Positions 17,742-29,696 of a stretch of DNA of 64,000 bases are shown here, piece by piece (positions within the stretch are counted from its first letter, which is position 1; each line of letters begins with the position of its first letter). Origin of the DNA: Photorhabdus noenieputensis (GTDB lineage Bacteria > Pseudomonadota > Gammaproteobacteria > Enterobacterales > Enterobacteriaceae); assembly GCF_018448935.1 (NCBI RefSeq), contig NZ_RCWC01000020.1:23945-87944 (forward strand), given 5' to 3'. The notes beneath the pieces were generated by a model. The model searched no databases. It was not told the origin of the DNA and saw nothing but the letters and a program-made list of their open reading frames with translations. The position numbers and the translations under genes are program-made.

Positions 17742-18350
17742 AATCACCTAAGATCATCTGAAATCAATAGTAAAAAAAGTAAAAAAGCTCCTGCTCGGAA
17801 ATGCAGGAGCTAAATGACAACGAGGACTTTACATAATTATTTTCAGAATTTGTAGAATGCTTTGTGCATAAGAAGGGAAAGAAACGCTCCTTGTTTGCCT
17901 ACTCTCCTTAAGCAGCCTCTATTCAACCAGAAATTTCTAAATCCAATGCCTTGAATAGGCGGGTTTTTGTGCGTTTACTGGCAGTCAAAGTAAAAGCGCA
18001 CTTCTATTGATATCACTATGTGATCTGGAATAGTGATCATCTCAGACGATCTCATTAGCCGCATCGTTTCAGCCTTAAGAATTATTTAATTTATAGACTA
18101 TTCGAATCATTATAATAACTCACATTATTTTTTATTAATTAAAAAACAGAAAAAAATCCTGTTACATAAAAAATTCACGACTTTTTGATCTCAATGCTAT
18201 GGTCAACGTTGCGTGACGTGATTATAGTGATTGATGTCAAAACCCTTCGTTAAGGGATTTGGAGAAATTTGGGGAAATAAAGATCACCCAACAAACTCAC
18301 TCAAGGGCGAACTATTTCAGCGGCTTAGCCATACGAGATCGATAGAACCG
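17742..18350. other. Spacer with a minus-strand terminator
   Basis: About 600 bases between avtA and yidQ. It contains a clear minus-strand terminator (17788-17812) but no protein gene. An alternative upstream start of yidQ at 18231 overlaps its right part. An unannotated small RNA on the minus strand ending at 17788 is possible. Confidence 0.4.
17780..17812 (-). terminator. Rho-independent terminator, minus-strand direction
   Basis: Arms AGCTCCTGC (17788-17796) and GCAGGAGCT (17804-17812). Thymines follow only when read on the minus strand (TTTTTTACTTTTTTTAC); on the plus strand the hairpin is followed by AAATGACA. So it would end a leftward transcript, although both neighbours are plus-strand genes. 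Confidence 0.65.
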
Positions 18351-18671
18351 ATGAAGAGTAATAAACTAATTCTATTTTGCGTCACATTAGGATGGCTGTT
18401 AATCAGCGGGTGTACCAGCATCATGACACATTCAGGGCCTGGCCGCGGTTATTATCCCGGAACTAAAACTGACATTGAAATGTTAAAAGACCAAGATACA
18501 GGTTGGGTAATAAAACCACTACTCGCGATTGATCTACCTTTTTCCGCGCTATTAGATACTCTGTTATTACCTTATGACTATATAAAATCTGACGAAGATC
18601 AATCAGCAAATTCACCAAAAGAGCGAATTGAAAAAATAGAAAAAGCACAAAGTCAAACCAAAAACAATTAA
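18351..18671 (+). CDS. yidQ: YidQ/YceK-family lipoprotein
   Basis: A 106-residue predicted lipoprotein: short signal sequence (KLILFCVTLGWLLISGC) with lipobox cysteine, then the family-typical GRGYYPGTKTDIEML and LPFSALLDTLLLPYD stretches. I start it at MKSNK (18351), directly before the signal sequence; an ATG at 18231 would add 40 residues ahead of it and is unlikely. In E. coli yidQ also neighbours yidR. Function unknown. Confidence 0.85.
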   Translation: MKSNKLILFCVTLGWLLISGCTSIMTHSGPGRGYYPGTKTDIEMLKDQDTGWVIKPLLAIDLPFSALLDTLLLPYDYIKSDEDQSANSPKERIEKIEKAQSQTKNN

Positions 18672-18739
18672 TCGATAATCCGTTTCGATTTATTTATTGC
18701 CACCAGCAGGAAAAGGCAGTGAACTGGCGGCAAATATAC

Positions 18740-20029
18740 TTATTTCAGTCCTGTTTCCACCAGGAAAATTTGCATATAGCCATTAACTTCACGTATAAAG
18801 GCAACATGATGGTTATCCGGTGAAATCACAACCGCATCCGCGGCAGGCGCTTTCTCTGTACGCTTCGTTAAACGCTGCATTTGACCATTGTTTACATCAC
18901 ACAACATCACGCTGTTATCACAAATGAAAGCAACAAACTGCCCTCTGTTTTCCCAACTAAAAGCGGACTGAATGTCACAATGGCTCTGCGTTATTTGACG
19001 AGGCTCACCGCCATTTGGCGATATTGTCCACAGTTGCACAATGCCATTGTCATCTTTCATCAGAAAACCAATTTGCTCACCATCCGGTGAAGCCCGCAAC
19101 CAATGGCGTGGATTATTCACTACCCCCGGCCAACGCCTATGACTGGTCAATGTCAGACGACGCTGCATGATATTAGCAGGCGGTGCAGGTAATGTCGTTT
19201 CCGTACCTTGCAACGGTTTTTCCCCTGCCACGGCATAATCAGCATCCTGTTCAGGCAGATCAACGATATAGACTTCCGGTACTTTTTCCCCTGTTGCAGA
19301 AATAGTATCGCCAATAAATGCCAGCGCCCAACGCTGCCAATTTCCATCCGCTTTACGATATCCTGCTTGACCTATCCAACACTCTTCATAAGCACGATTA
19401 ATCTCATCACTGCCCGGCTGCGGCTGAAAAGTAGTACTACTGACGACAACGGAGAAATAGCTGCCATCATATTCACGAGGATGGTGTTTAGGTGGTTTAA
19501 CTGATTTGAGGGGCACAGCAACAGCGATATTGCGTAAATCCAACGCTGGATCAAGCTCATGCATAACATGGTCGTTATAAGTAAAACTCAAACGACTGCC
19601 ATCCGGGCTGAATACATGAACGTGACTGCCACCGCGCAGTGCTCCCAGTGTATAAGGGGAAGTAATATCCATCGCATCCAAGGTGACCGCTTTTCCCGGT
19701 AAATCTTCACTGACAATCACCCCTCGCCGGTGATGAAAATCGTAATGCCATTGCTCATCTGGAAATTCAGGCCCATGAATAAACGCATAACGGACAGGTT
19801 CTGTTGGGCTGACTGTCACCACGCCAACATGCGCCCCCTCTTTAGCCTGATAGATAATTTCTGTTTTACCACTATGTACATGAATTTTTTCTATCGTTAA
19901 ACCAGTAAAAGAAGCGCCATGAGGACGAACATCATAAACTAACCACTGGCTGTCTGGTGTCCAGACATTAATATTGGTAAGCTGGTGGCTACGATTATCA
20001 AACGTGATTTGCCGTTCCTGAAAGGCCAT
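18740..20029 (-). CDS. yidR: YidR, DUF3748 beta-propeller-like protein
   Basis: A 429-residue soluble protein without a signal peptide that resembles E. coli YidR (DUF3748). It carries TolB-like propeller repeats, for example SPDGSRLSFTYND, SPDGEQIGFLMKDDNG and SPDNHHVAFIREVNG. It is convergent with yidQ, as in the enterobacterial yidQ-yidR pair. Biochemical role unknown. Confidence 0.88.
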   Translation of the reverse strand: MAFQERQITFDNRSHQLTNINVWTPDSQWLVYDVRPHGASFTGLTIEKIHVHSGKTEIIYQAKEGAHVGVVTVSPTEPVRYAFIHGPEFPDEQWHYDFHHRRGVIVSEDLPGKAVTLDAMDITSPYTLGALRGGSHVHVFSPDGSRLSFTYNDHVMHELDPALDLRNIAVAVPLKSVKPPKHHPREYDGSYFSVVVSSTTFQPQPGSDEINRAYEECWIGQAGYRKADGNWQRWALAFIGDTISATGEKVPEVYIVDLPEQDADYAVAGEKPLQGTETTLPAPPANIMQRRLTLTSHRRWPGVVNNPRHWLRASPDGEQIGFLMKDDNGIVQLWTISPNGGEPRQITQSHCDIQSAFSWENRGQFVAFICDNSVMLCDVNNGQMQRLTKRTEKAPAADAVVISPDNHHVAFIREVNGYMQIFLVETGLK

Positions 20030-20163
20030 TTTATTATCCTTATATCAGGTTTTTTCGGATAAATAATATTAATCCGAAATGGATGGAACTAAAAAATTTC
20101 AGTCGAGACTTTACCACTTCGACATTACTCTTACCTTTTTACGTTATGCACATCGAATAATCT

Positions 20164-22821
<2,658 letters not shown>

Positions 22822-23142
22822 ATGAACTGGAACATTGAGCTCTATGATGGTGTCGAGGATGCGATCCTCAATATGCCACCCAGAATTCAGGCTCGTATGC
22901 TAAAACTGCTTGAACTCATTGAAGAATATGGTGCTAATCTTGGAGAGCCGCGCACTAAGTCAATGGGAAAAGGTCTATTCAAGATTCGAGCCAAAGCACA
23001 AGAAGGTATTGGACGCGGATTGTTTTGCTATCTACAAGATTCAAACATCATTGTCCTTCATGCATTTATTAAGAAAAACCAGAAGATATCTAAAAAGGAT
23101 CTTGATCTCGCTTATGAACGAATGAAAGAGGTTACAAAATGA
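22822..23142 (+). CDS. HigB/Gp49-type RelE-superfamily toxin
   Basis: A 106-residue toxin of the phage-derived Gp49-like (HigB) group: an N-terminal IELYDGVEDAILNMP, then GLFKIRAKAQEGIGRGLFCY and the C-terminal VLHAFIKKNQKISKKDLDLA, the pattern used by these mRNA-cleaving toxins. The toxin comes first and its stop overlaps the antitoxin start (ATGA), which is the HigBA order. Confidence 0.85.
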   Translation: MNWNIELYDGVEDAILNMPPRIQARMLKLLELIEEYGANLGEPRTKSMGKGLFKIRAKAQEGIGRGLFCYLQDSNIIVLHAFIKKNQKISKKDLDLAYERMKEVTK

Positions 23143-23417
23143 GTAGCTTAAAGTCTCTAAAATCCAAAGCATTAGCTAACCCAGATGTAAAAGCTGAGTA
23201 TGATGCGCTAGAACCAGAATTCGAGCTAATTAATACTCTATTACGCATGCGGCATGCTGCTGGTCTAACGCAAAACCAAGTTGCACAGCGTATGGGAACA
23301 AAAGAAGCGAATATTTCCAGGCTTGAAAAAGGAAACGGAAACCCAACACTTAAAACACTATTGAACTACGCCAAAGCTTGCAATTGTGAACTGCATTTTG
23401 GTTTTAAAACAATTTAA
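23139..23417 (+). CDS. HigA/XRE-family antitoxin
   Basis: A 92-residue helix-turn-helix protein (RHAAGLTQNQVAQRMGTKEA, then NISRLEKGNGNPTLKTL). It overlaps the toxin by 4 bases, so the pair is cotranscribed and translationally coupled. It would neutralise the toxin and repress the promoter upstream of 22822. Confidence 0.87.
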   Translation: MSSLKSLKSKALANPDVKAEYDALEPEFELINTLLRMRHAAGLTQNQVAQRMGTKEANISRLEKGNGNPTLKTLLNYAKACNCELHFGFKTI

Positions 23418-23533
23418 TCCAAACGATATAGAAAAGCATCTTCGGGTATTTTAACTATTTCTTGCATTGCAATTAATAATTAAATGCATATGCTACTCTA
23501 AATATTTGCATATAAATAACCAAGAAGACATTT

Positions 23534-23740
23534 ATGGTCACAGAAAAAATTGATGACTCCACACTAAATCGACCAGACTGTGCGGAAGCACTGAAACGGG
23601 TACATGAATCTGCTACCTATAATGCATGGTTCCGTAAGCAGGTGCAGGCCGCCATCGACGATCCCCGCCCCAACGTTCCTTATGGGGAGGCTAAAACACT
23701 ATTTACCGCCAAGAAAACAGCTCTATGTAAGGGGATATAA
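23534..23740 (+). CDS. Orphan antitoxin-like protein
   Basis: A 68-residue protein whose central part, ATYNAWFRKQVQAAIDDPRP, resembles small antitoxins of RelE/ParE-type pairs. The expected toxin gene downstream is missing: after the stop only relic-like AT-rich sequence follows. It could be the remains of a pair or a solitary antitoxin acting on a distant toxin. Confidence 0.5.
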   Translation: MVTEKIDDSTLNRPDCAEALKRVHESATYNAWFRKQVQAAIDDPRPNVPYGEAKTLFTAKKTALCKGI

Positions 23741-24286
23741 TAATGAAGCTAGAATGAAAGCCAATGGCTCTAGCTAAATTACAGTCTTGCAGACAAATGA
23801 CCAAAATCAATTTTCAAATAAATATCAACATGAAATAACTCCCCAAAACAGTTTGAAAAACAAATAGTAAAAACCTCAAAATAACCGGCAATTTCATAAA
23901 CAGAGCAGAACGAATATTACGGCAACCACTCTGGTAATTTTTACTCTTTTTTTACAATTAATACTTAGTAAAGTAAGTTACATATTCATGTATTAATCAA
24001 TAGCCATAAAGATGTACATTTCCTCTAAATTCCGTCGTTCAAGCCTCATAATTTTAACCTTCATCACTTATCGATAAAAAATAATCCAAAACCAACTACC
24101 AAAAAATCAATTTAGTATTAACCTATAGTTATTAGCCGATAACCTCTCTCTATTATCTTACTCATCAACGAATGGCTAGTATTAAATCAGCTTAACCCGC
24201 AAAGGATAAGTTTTATGGCATAGATTCCCATGTGGGTAATGTAGGTAAAAAGGTCAATCCGATATCACCATCATTAGGAGGGTAAT
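23741..24286 (+). promoter_or_regulatory. Shared upstream module of the RCC1/adhesin units
   Basis: From about 23880 this follows the same order as upstream of 26684 and 28381 and, on the minus strand, as 52700-52354 upstream of the RCC1 gene at 51041. Landmarks are AAGATGTACAT, TTATCGATAAAA, and a final block with GGTCAATCCGATATCACC and TAGGAGG ahead of an ATG. The conservation over about 350 bases suggests a functional promoter and leader moved with each unit. Confidence 0.65.
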
Positions 24287-24340
24287 ATGCATCAAAACGA
24301 TTTCTCCTCAAACATGAGTTCCAGCAATACTCTTATATGA
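24287..24340 (+). CDS. 17-codon leader frame, unit 1
   Basis: MHQNDFSSNMSSSNTLI then TGA, with AGGAGG 7 bases upstream. The same frame stands at 26684-26737 and 28381-28434. It resembles the start of the non-secreted RCC1 proteins (MNQNDDFS), so it is probably the truncated beginning of such a gene; it may still be translated. Confidence 0.45.
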   Translation: MHQNDFSSNMSSSNTLI

Positions 24341-24455
24341 ATGCAACCTGTAATAACGGCCTGCACGGGTAACCCGATGCAGAAAATAATCATTTAAAAA
24401 AGGAGTGCCCTTAAAAGGCCAATGTAATCTGGCCGGGACAGGGTTATCACAGAGA

Positions 24456-26051
24456 ATGAAAATTTTTAATATGCCAACCGGGGAACAATCCCCGCCAGAG
24501 CATCCGATGAATACTGAAAAAACGTTCATCAATAGAGTGAAGCAGAATGTTAGCCGAAATCGCCGGTGGTCGGCATGGGTAATGTGCGTATCTATAGGGG
24601 CGCTTTTTTTCACCTCAGTATTGGCTGCTACTGAATACCCCAGTAAACCAACACCAGACCTAGGGGACGCAGAATACATATTCAAATCTCTCGGGCAACC
24701 AATAATCAATGGGAAAGACAACAAGGTCTCCATCACCTCCACTTACACCGCAACCGCCATGTTATTAACCAATGGCAGAATGGTCGCCTGGGGAGATGAG
24801 AGCGGTGGCGGCTCTATACCGTCAGAAATTGCCAAATTACAAGATATCGTCAGCCTGAGTTCAACAGGCTATGCATTCGCAGCCCTGCGGGCAGACCGTA
24901 GCGTGGTCGCTTGGGGAGATGAGAAGTATGGCGGCTCTATACCGCCAGAAATTGCCAAATTACAGGATATTGTCAGCCTGAGTTCAACAAATTATGCTTT
25001 CGCTGCCCTACGGGCAGACGGTAGTGTAGTCGCTTGGGGAGATCAGAAATATGGCGGCAAATTACCAGCAGAAATTGCTGAATTAAAGGACATTATAAGC
25101 ATAAGTTCAATACATAACATTTCGGATAGTGTCTGTGCAGCCTGGTGGCCAGACCGTAATCAAGCCTATTGCGGAGATGACAACCGTGGCAAGTACAAAG
25201 TAGTTGCACAATATAGCTTTACAAATGATACCTTTACCGCCCTTAGGGCAAACGGTAGGGTGGTCGCTTGGGGAAAAGTCCCGGTCCCGCCAGACATTAA
25301 AAAGTTAGAGGATATTATTAGTCTAAGTTCAATAAATAATATTTTTATCGCCCGGCGAGCAGATCTCAGCGTAGTCACTTGGCCCGGGTATCCCATACCT
25401 CCTGAAATTGCAAAATGGCAGGATATTATCCACCTGGATGTAACAACCTATGCTGTAGCCGCCCTGCGGGCAAACCGTAGCGTGGTCGCTTGGGGGCATC
25501 AAAACTATGGCGGCCAAGTCCCACCAGAAATTGCCGCATTACGAGATATTGTCAGCTTAAGTGCAACAAATGGTGCTTTCGCCGCTTTGCGTACCGATCG
25601 CAGTGTCGTCGCCTGGGGGGACCCGGGCTCTGGTGGTCAGGTTCCACCCGAAATTGCCGTATTAAAAGATATCGTCAGCCTATACTCATCAAGGAACACA
25701 TTTATAGCTCTACGGGCAGACCGCAGTGTGGTCTCCTGGGGTCTTATTAGTGTCCCACCCGAGATTGCTAAATTAAAGGATATCGTCAGCTTGAAAACTA
25801 CTGATATTGATGATTCCGTGAATCGAGGTAATTATGCTTTCGCAGCTCTACGAGCAAATCGTAGCGTGGTCGCTTGGGGGTTCAAAGAGCTTAATATCCA
25901 GATACCACCTGGAATAACCCAACTACAAGATATCATCAGCCTAAGTGCATCCAGCAGCGCATTCACCGTTTTACGGGCGAATGGCCAAAGATTAGCCTGG
26001 GACCTTTTGGATCTGGGTGACAATATAGTACATAGCGAATATGATGATTAG
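24456..26051 (+). CDS. Secreted RCC1-repeat protein with adhesin-type signal cassette
   Basis: A 531-residue protein. Residues 1-55 are a signal-bearing segment (FINRVKQNVSRNRRW, then AWVMCVSIGALFFTSVLA) shared with the proteins at 26853, 28550 and 34832. After EYIFKSLGQPIINGKDNK it switches to about eleven RCC1-type repeats of roughly 41 residues (VVAWGDEKYGGSIPPEIAKL, then QDIVSLSS and a FAALRADRS end), some degenerate. The ATG at 24456 is chosen because the MKI(F/S)NM start is common to all four relatives; one at 24405 is less likely. The repeats should fold as a beta-propeller in the periplasm or outside the cell. Function unknown. Confidence 0.78.
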   Translation: MKIFNMPTGEQSPPEHPMNTEKTFINRVKQNVSRNRRWSAWVMCVSIGALFFTSVLAATEYPSKPTPDLGDAEYIFKSLGQPIINGKDNKVSITSTYTATAMLLTNGRMVAWGDESGGGSIPSEIAKLQDIVSLSSTGYAFAALRADRSVVAWGDEKYGGSIPPEIAKLQDIVSLSSTNYAFAALRADGSVVAWGDQKYGGKLPAEIAELKDIISISSIHNISDSVCAAWWPDRNQAYCGDDNRGKYKVVAQYSFTNDTFTALRANGRVVAWGKVPVPPDIKKLEDIISLSSINNIFIARRADLSVVTWPGYPIPPEIAKWQDIIHLDVTTYAVAALRANRSVVAWGHQNYGGQVPPEIAALRDIVSLSATNGAFAALRTDRSVVAWGDPGSGGQVPPEIAVLKDIVSLYSSRNTFIALRADRSVVSWGLISVPPEIAKLKDIVSLKTTDIDDSVNRGNYAFAALRANRSVVAWGFKELNIQIPPGITQLQDIISLSASSSAFTVLRANGQRLAWDLLDLGDNIVHSEYDD

Positions 26052-26683
26052 CCGATTGGTATTATGAATCACTAAAAAACACGAAAACCAAGGCTGAACC
26101 ACAATACCTCGGTTCAGCCTATCGTTTATTCCATTTGAAATATCAACTCATTCGCCCGCTGTTATTACCAATATCAACTGACAAATAAAGTTCAAAAGAC
26201 AATAACTTTACGAAATAGTTTGAAAAATAAATATTAAAAATCTCAAAACAACTAATTATTTATAAACTATGTAGAGCAAAAATTACGACAACAACTTAAC
26301 AATTTTTTATTTCCTGCCTGACAATTAATTGTTAGTTAATTAAGTTACTCATTCAAGTAATAATAGCCATAAAGATGTATATCCCCTCTAAATCCTTCTG
26401 TCTAAATCTCATTACTATCACTCTTATCATTTACCTATGAAAAGCCACCAACAATCAACTTTAGAGTTAACCAATAGTTATAGACTGATAATCTTTTATT
26501 ATCACATTCTGTTAATTTTTTGTTTTTCTATTATCTTTTTCTTAAAGAGTTGCTAAACTTATTTATGTCTTGTTAGTCGCAATAGAAAATCAGCGTAATC
26601 TGCAAGGGATTCAGTTTTGCGGTATAGCTCCCCTGTGGGTAAAAAAGGTCAATCCAATACAACCTTAAATTTAGGAGCACAAT
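26052..26683 (+). promoter_or_regulatory. Terminator and upstream module of unit 2
   Basis: 26091-26120 is a perfect 10-bp hairpin (AGGCTGAACC/GGTTCAGCCT), the shared terminator of these units. 26200-26683 repeats the upstream module seen before 24287, ending in TTAGGAGC and the leader frame. No other gene. Confidence 0.65.
26091..26120 (+). terminator. Unit terminator after the secreted RCC1 gene
   Basis: AGGCTGAACC arm, 10-base loop, GGTTCAGCCT arm, then ATCGTTTATT. Homologous hairpins lie at 27771-27800 and, in reverse orientation, around 49582-49612. Confidence 0.6.
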
Positions 26684-26737
26684 ATGAATCAAGACGATTT
26701 CTCCTCAAACATAAGTTCCAGCAATACTCTTATATAA
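26684..26737 (+). CDS. 17-codon leader frame, unit 2
   Basis: MNQDDFSSNISSSNTLI then TAA, with TAGGAGC upstream. Same length and nearly the same sequence as in units 1 and 3. Confidence 0.45.
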   Translation: MNQDDFSSNISSSNTLI

Positions 26738-26852
26738 ATGCAATCTGTAATAACGGCCTGCGCGGGTAACCCGATGCAGAAAATAATCATTTAAAGAAGG
26801 AGGGCCCTTAAAAGGCCAATGCAATCTGGCCGGGACAGGGTTATCACAGAGA

Positions 26853-27704
26853 ATGAAAATTTTTAACATGCCAATCGGGGAACAATCCCCGTCAGAGCAT
26901 CCGATGAATACTGAAAAAACGTTCATCAACAGCGTCAAGCAGAATGTTGGCCGAAATCGACGGTGGCCGGTATGGATAATGTGCGTGTCCATCGGGGCGC
27001 TTTTTTCCACTTCGGTATTAGCCGCGCCTGAATGCCCCAGTAAACAACCAACACCAGACCCAGTATACCCTGCTAGCCCGCCCTGGAACGCAGAACTCAT
27101 ATTCAGAGCCCTCGGGCAGCCAATCATCAATGGGAAAGACAACAAAGGTCAGCCGGTTCATTACCCAACAAGAGCAAGTGGGTACACTAACTTACCGAAT
27201 GTCTTTCCGCCAGTAGTCAATCATGAGTTTCCAACGCCGACCGGAGATTTAAAGTTAAAAGAGAGCCTGTTTTGGGTTAAAGCACCAAACGGAATCTTCA
27301 AGGTTCCGCATGTGATCACAGGTAAGTATTACTGTAAGATGACTGCCAAGCGTAAAGATGGCGCGCCCGGCAAAGCCACAGTAGACCTTTATACGGATGC
27401 TGTCGTTGCAAATCAGATCATCCACAGGTTCCAGGGAGACAAAAACGTTCTGCAATCTAGCGTGACAGACCTGATTTACACAGCGGCCTGCAAAGGGACT
27501 GGATTTTCATGGGAACGTAAACCCGAAGAGAAATTTGAATGGGAAAGTGTATGGGACAACCCAGCACTGTCAATTAAAATGCAAGACCTGTGCAATTGGG
27601 CTCATGATGTTGCTTTCTGGACACCACCAAGCGACAATCCGAATGATCGGTTTAAAGACCCTGCCGTCATGAGACCTACTGGTACGGATAGCAGCAATAA
27701 ATAA
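26853..27704 (+). CDS. Secreted MadI-N-domain protein A
   Basis: A 283-residue protein with the shared signal cassette (RRWPVWIMCVSIGALFSTSV, cleaved near LAAPECPSK). The mature part starts with WNAELIFRALGQPI. It contains FKVPHVITGKYYCKMTAKRK, a TVDLYTD strand, and CKGTGFSWERKPEEKFEWES. These match residues about 60-240 of the presumed Mad tip adhesin (34832-36181), which has FKVPRLVSGSYECTIMAK and CRGVNFSWQRNPDEKVEF. It lacks the pilin domain of MadI, so it is a free secreted copy of that domain. Two cysteines are placed as in MadI. Function unknown; ligand binding is an inference from the adhesin context. Confidence 0.75.
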   Translation: MKIFNMPIGEQSPSEHPMNTEKTFINSVKQNVGRNRRWPVWIMCVSIGALFSTSVLAAPECPSKQPTPDPVYPASPPWNAELIFRALGQPIINGKDNKGQPVHYPTRASGYTNLPNVFPPVVNHEFPTPTGDLKLKESLFWVKAPNGIFKVPHVITGKYYCKMTAKRKDGAPGKATVDLYTDAVVANQIIHRFQGDKNVLQSSVTDLIYTAACKGTGFSWERKPEEKFEWESVWDNPALSIKMQDLCNWAHDVAFWTPPSDNPNDRFKDPAVMRPTGTDSSNK

Positions 27705-28380
27705 AAATCGTCAACAAAACAGCCGGGGAGTAATTCCCAGTTGAGCACGCAATAATTGTTACTAAAACCAAGGCTGAGCCATAACACTCGGTTCAGCCCA
27801 TCGCTTATTCCATTTAAAATATCATCCCACCCGCCCGCTGTTATTAGCAAAATCAACTGCCAAATAAAGATTAAAAAAACAATAACTTTACGCAACCGTT
27901 TTAAAAATAAATATTAAAAACCCCAAAATAACTGATACTTTATAAATCATATAGAACGTAAATTACGAAAATAACTTAACAACATCTTATTTTCGACTCG
28001 GCAATAGGTTATTAGTTAATTAAGTTACTCGTTCACGTAATAATAGCCATAAAGATGTAAATCCCCATTAAATTCTTCTATTTAAATCTCATTATTTTCA
28101 CTCTTATCATTTATTTGTGAAAAACAATCTTAGCAACCACCACCAACAATCAACTTTAGCGTTAACCTACAGTTATCAACTGATAACTTTTCGTTATCAC
28201 ATTTTTTTAATCTTTTGCTTTTTCTATTATCTTTTTTTTAAAGAGTTGCTAAACTTATTTATGTCTTGTTAGTCGCAATAGAAAATCAGCGTAATCCACA
28301 AGGGATTCAGATTTACGGTATAGGCTCCCCTGTGGGTAAAAAAGGTCAATCCAATACAACCTTAAATTTAGGAGCGTAAT
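27705..28380 (+). promoter_or_regulatory. Terminator and upstream module of unit 3
   Basis: Hairpin at 27771-27800 (AGGCTGAGCC/GGTTCAGCCC), then a copy of the shared upstream module (about 27890-28380), nearly identical to that of unit 2 including TAAAGAGTTGCTAAACTTAT. No protein gene. Confidence 0.65.
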
Positions 28381-28434
28381 ATGAATCAAGACGATTTCGC
28401 CTCAAACATAAGTTCCAGCAATACCCTTATATGA
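28381..28434 (+). CDS. 17-codon leader frame, unit 3
   Basis: MNQDDFASNISSSNTLI then TGA, with TTAGGAGCG upstream. Third copy of the leader frame; only substitutions, no length change, between copies. Confidence 0.45.
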   Translation: MNQDDFASNISSSNTLI

Positions 28435-28549
28435 ATGCAATCTGTAATAACGGCCTGCACGGGTAACCCGATGCAGAAAATAATCATTTAAAGAAGGAGG
28501 ACCCTTAAAAGGCCAATGCAATCTGGCCGGGACAGGGTTATCGCAGAGA

Positions 28550-29455
28550 ATGAAAATTTTTAACATGCCAATCGGGGAACAATCCCCGTCAGAGTCTCCG
28601 ATGAATACTGAAAAAACGTTCATCAACAGAGTAAAGCAGAATATTGGCCGAAATCGCCGCTGGTCGGCATGGGTAATGTGCGCGTCTATCGGGGCGCTTT
28701 TTTCCACCTCGGTATTAGCCGCGCCTGAATGCCCCAGTAAACAACCAACACCAGACCCAATATACCCTGCTACTCCCCCTTGGAGAGCAGAATACATATT
28801 CAAAGCTCTCGGCCAACCAGTCATCAATGGGAAAGACAACCAAGGTAAGCCGGTTCATTACCCAGCAAGGGGGGCCACTAACTTAACGCTTGCCTTTCCA
28901 ACAGTAGTCGATCATGAGTTTCCAACGCCGACCGGAGATTTGATGTTAAAAGACGGCATGTTTTGGGTTAGAGCACAAAACAGAATCTTCAGGGTTCCAC
29001 ATGTGATCACAGGTAAGTATTACTGCAAGATGGTTGCCAAACGTAAAGATGGCGCGCCCGGCAAAGCCACAGTAGACCTTTATACGGATGCTGCCGTTGT
29101 AAATCATAAGATCCACAGGTTCCAGGGAGACCAAAACGTTATGGAATCCAGCATAACAGACCTGGTTTACACAGCAACCTGCCGTGGAGCCGGATTTTCA
29201 TGGGAACGTAAACCCGAAGAGAAATTTGAGTGGGAAAGTGAGTGGGAAAATGGAGTGCCGTCAATTGAGATGCAAGACAACTGCCATTGGATTCATAATG
29301 TCGCTTTCTGGACGCCACCAGACGATAATCCAAATGATAAGTTTAAAGACCCGGCCGTCCTGAGACCTACTAGTGCGGAAAGTGCTAACTCGAAGAAGCC
29401 AGTCTCCCAAGATAACCCCCCCTGGAAGAGAAAAGCAGATAGCAATAATCAATAA
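28550..29455 (+). CDS. Secreted MadI-N-domain protein B
   Basis: A 301-residue close paralogue of the 26853 protein, with the same signal cassette (RRWSAWVMCASIGALFSTSV) and the same domain (FRVPHVITGKYYCKMVAKRK, CRGAGFSWERKPEEKFEWES). The C-terminal tail after RFKDP-like KFKDPAV is longer and hydrophilic (SANSKKPVSQDNPPWKRKAD). The pair is a tandem duplication including promoter and leader. Confidence 0.75.
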   Translation: MKIFNMPIGEQSPSESPMNTEKTFINRVKQNIGRNRRWSAWVMCASIGALFSTSVLAAPECPSKQPTPDPIYPATPPWRAEYIFKALGQPVINGKDNQGKPVHYPARGATNLTLAFPTVVDHEFPTPTGDLMLKDGMFWVRAQNRIFRVPHVITGKYYCKMVAKRKDGAPGKATVDLYTDAAVVNHKIHRFQGDQNVMESSITDLVYTATCRGAGFSWERKPEEKFEWESEWENGVPSIEMQDNCHWIHNVAFWTPPDDNPNDKFKDPAVLRPTSAESANSKKPVSQDNPPWKRKADSNNQ

Positions 29456-29696
29456 AGATCATTAATAAAACAGCCGGGGAGCAATCCCCGGTTGAATATC
29501 CAATCAATACAGATAATTATACTGAGTTATAATTCATCTTATCTGCCATTAATCTGAAATATCATAATATTTAATTCCAGTTATTATACCGATTTTCTAA
29601 TTCATTCACACTTAATCATATTATCCGCTTACTTGTTCATGTTACTCTTTCGATTACTTTCATTCGCAAAATATCTCAATTTATGTGATATTTTAT

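Noticed and set aside
24308..24742. Long minus-strand frames opposite the secreted-protein leaders (also 26705-27145 and 28402-28839)
   Set aside because: They recur because the cassette is repeated; the plus strand has signal peptide, promoter and homologues, so these are shadows.
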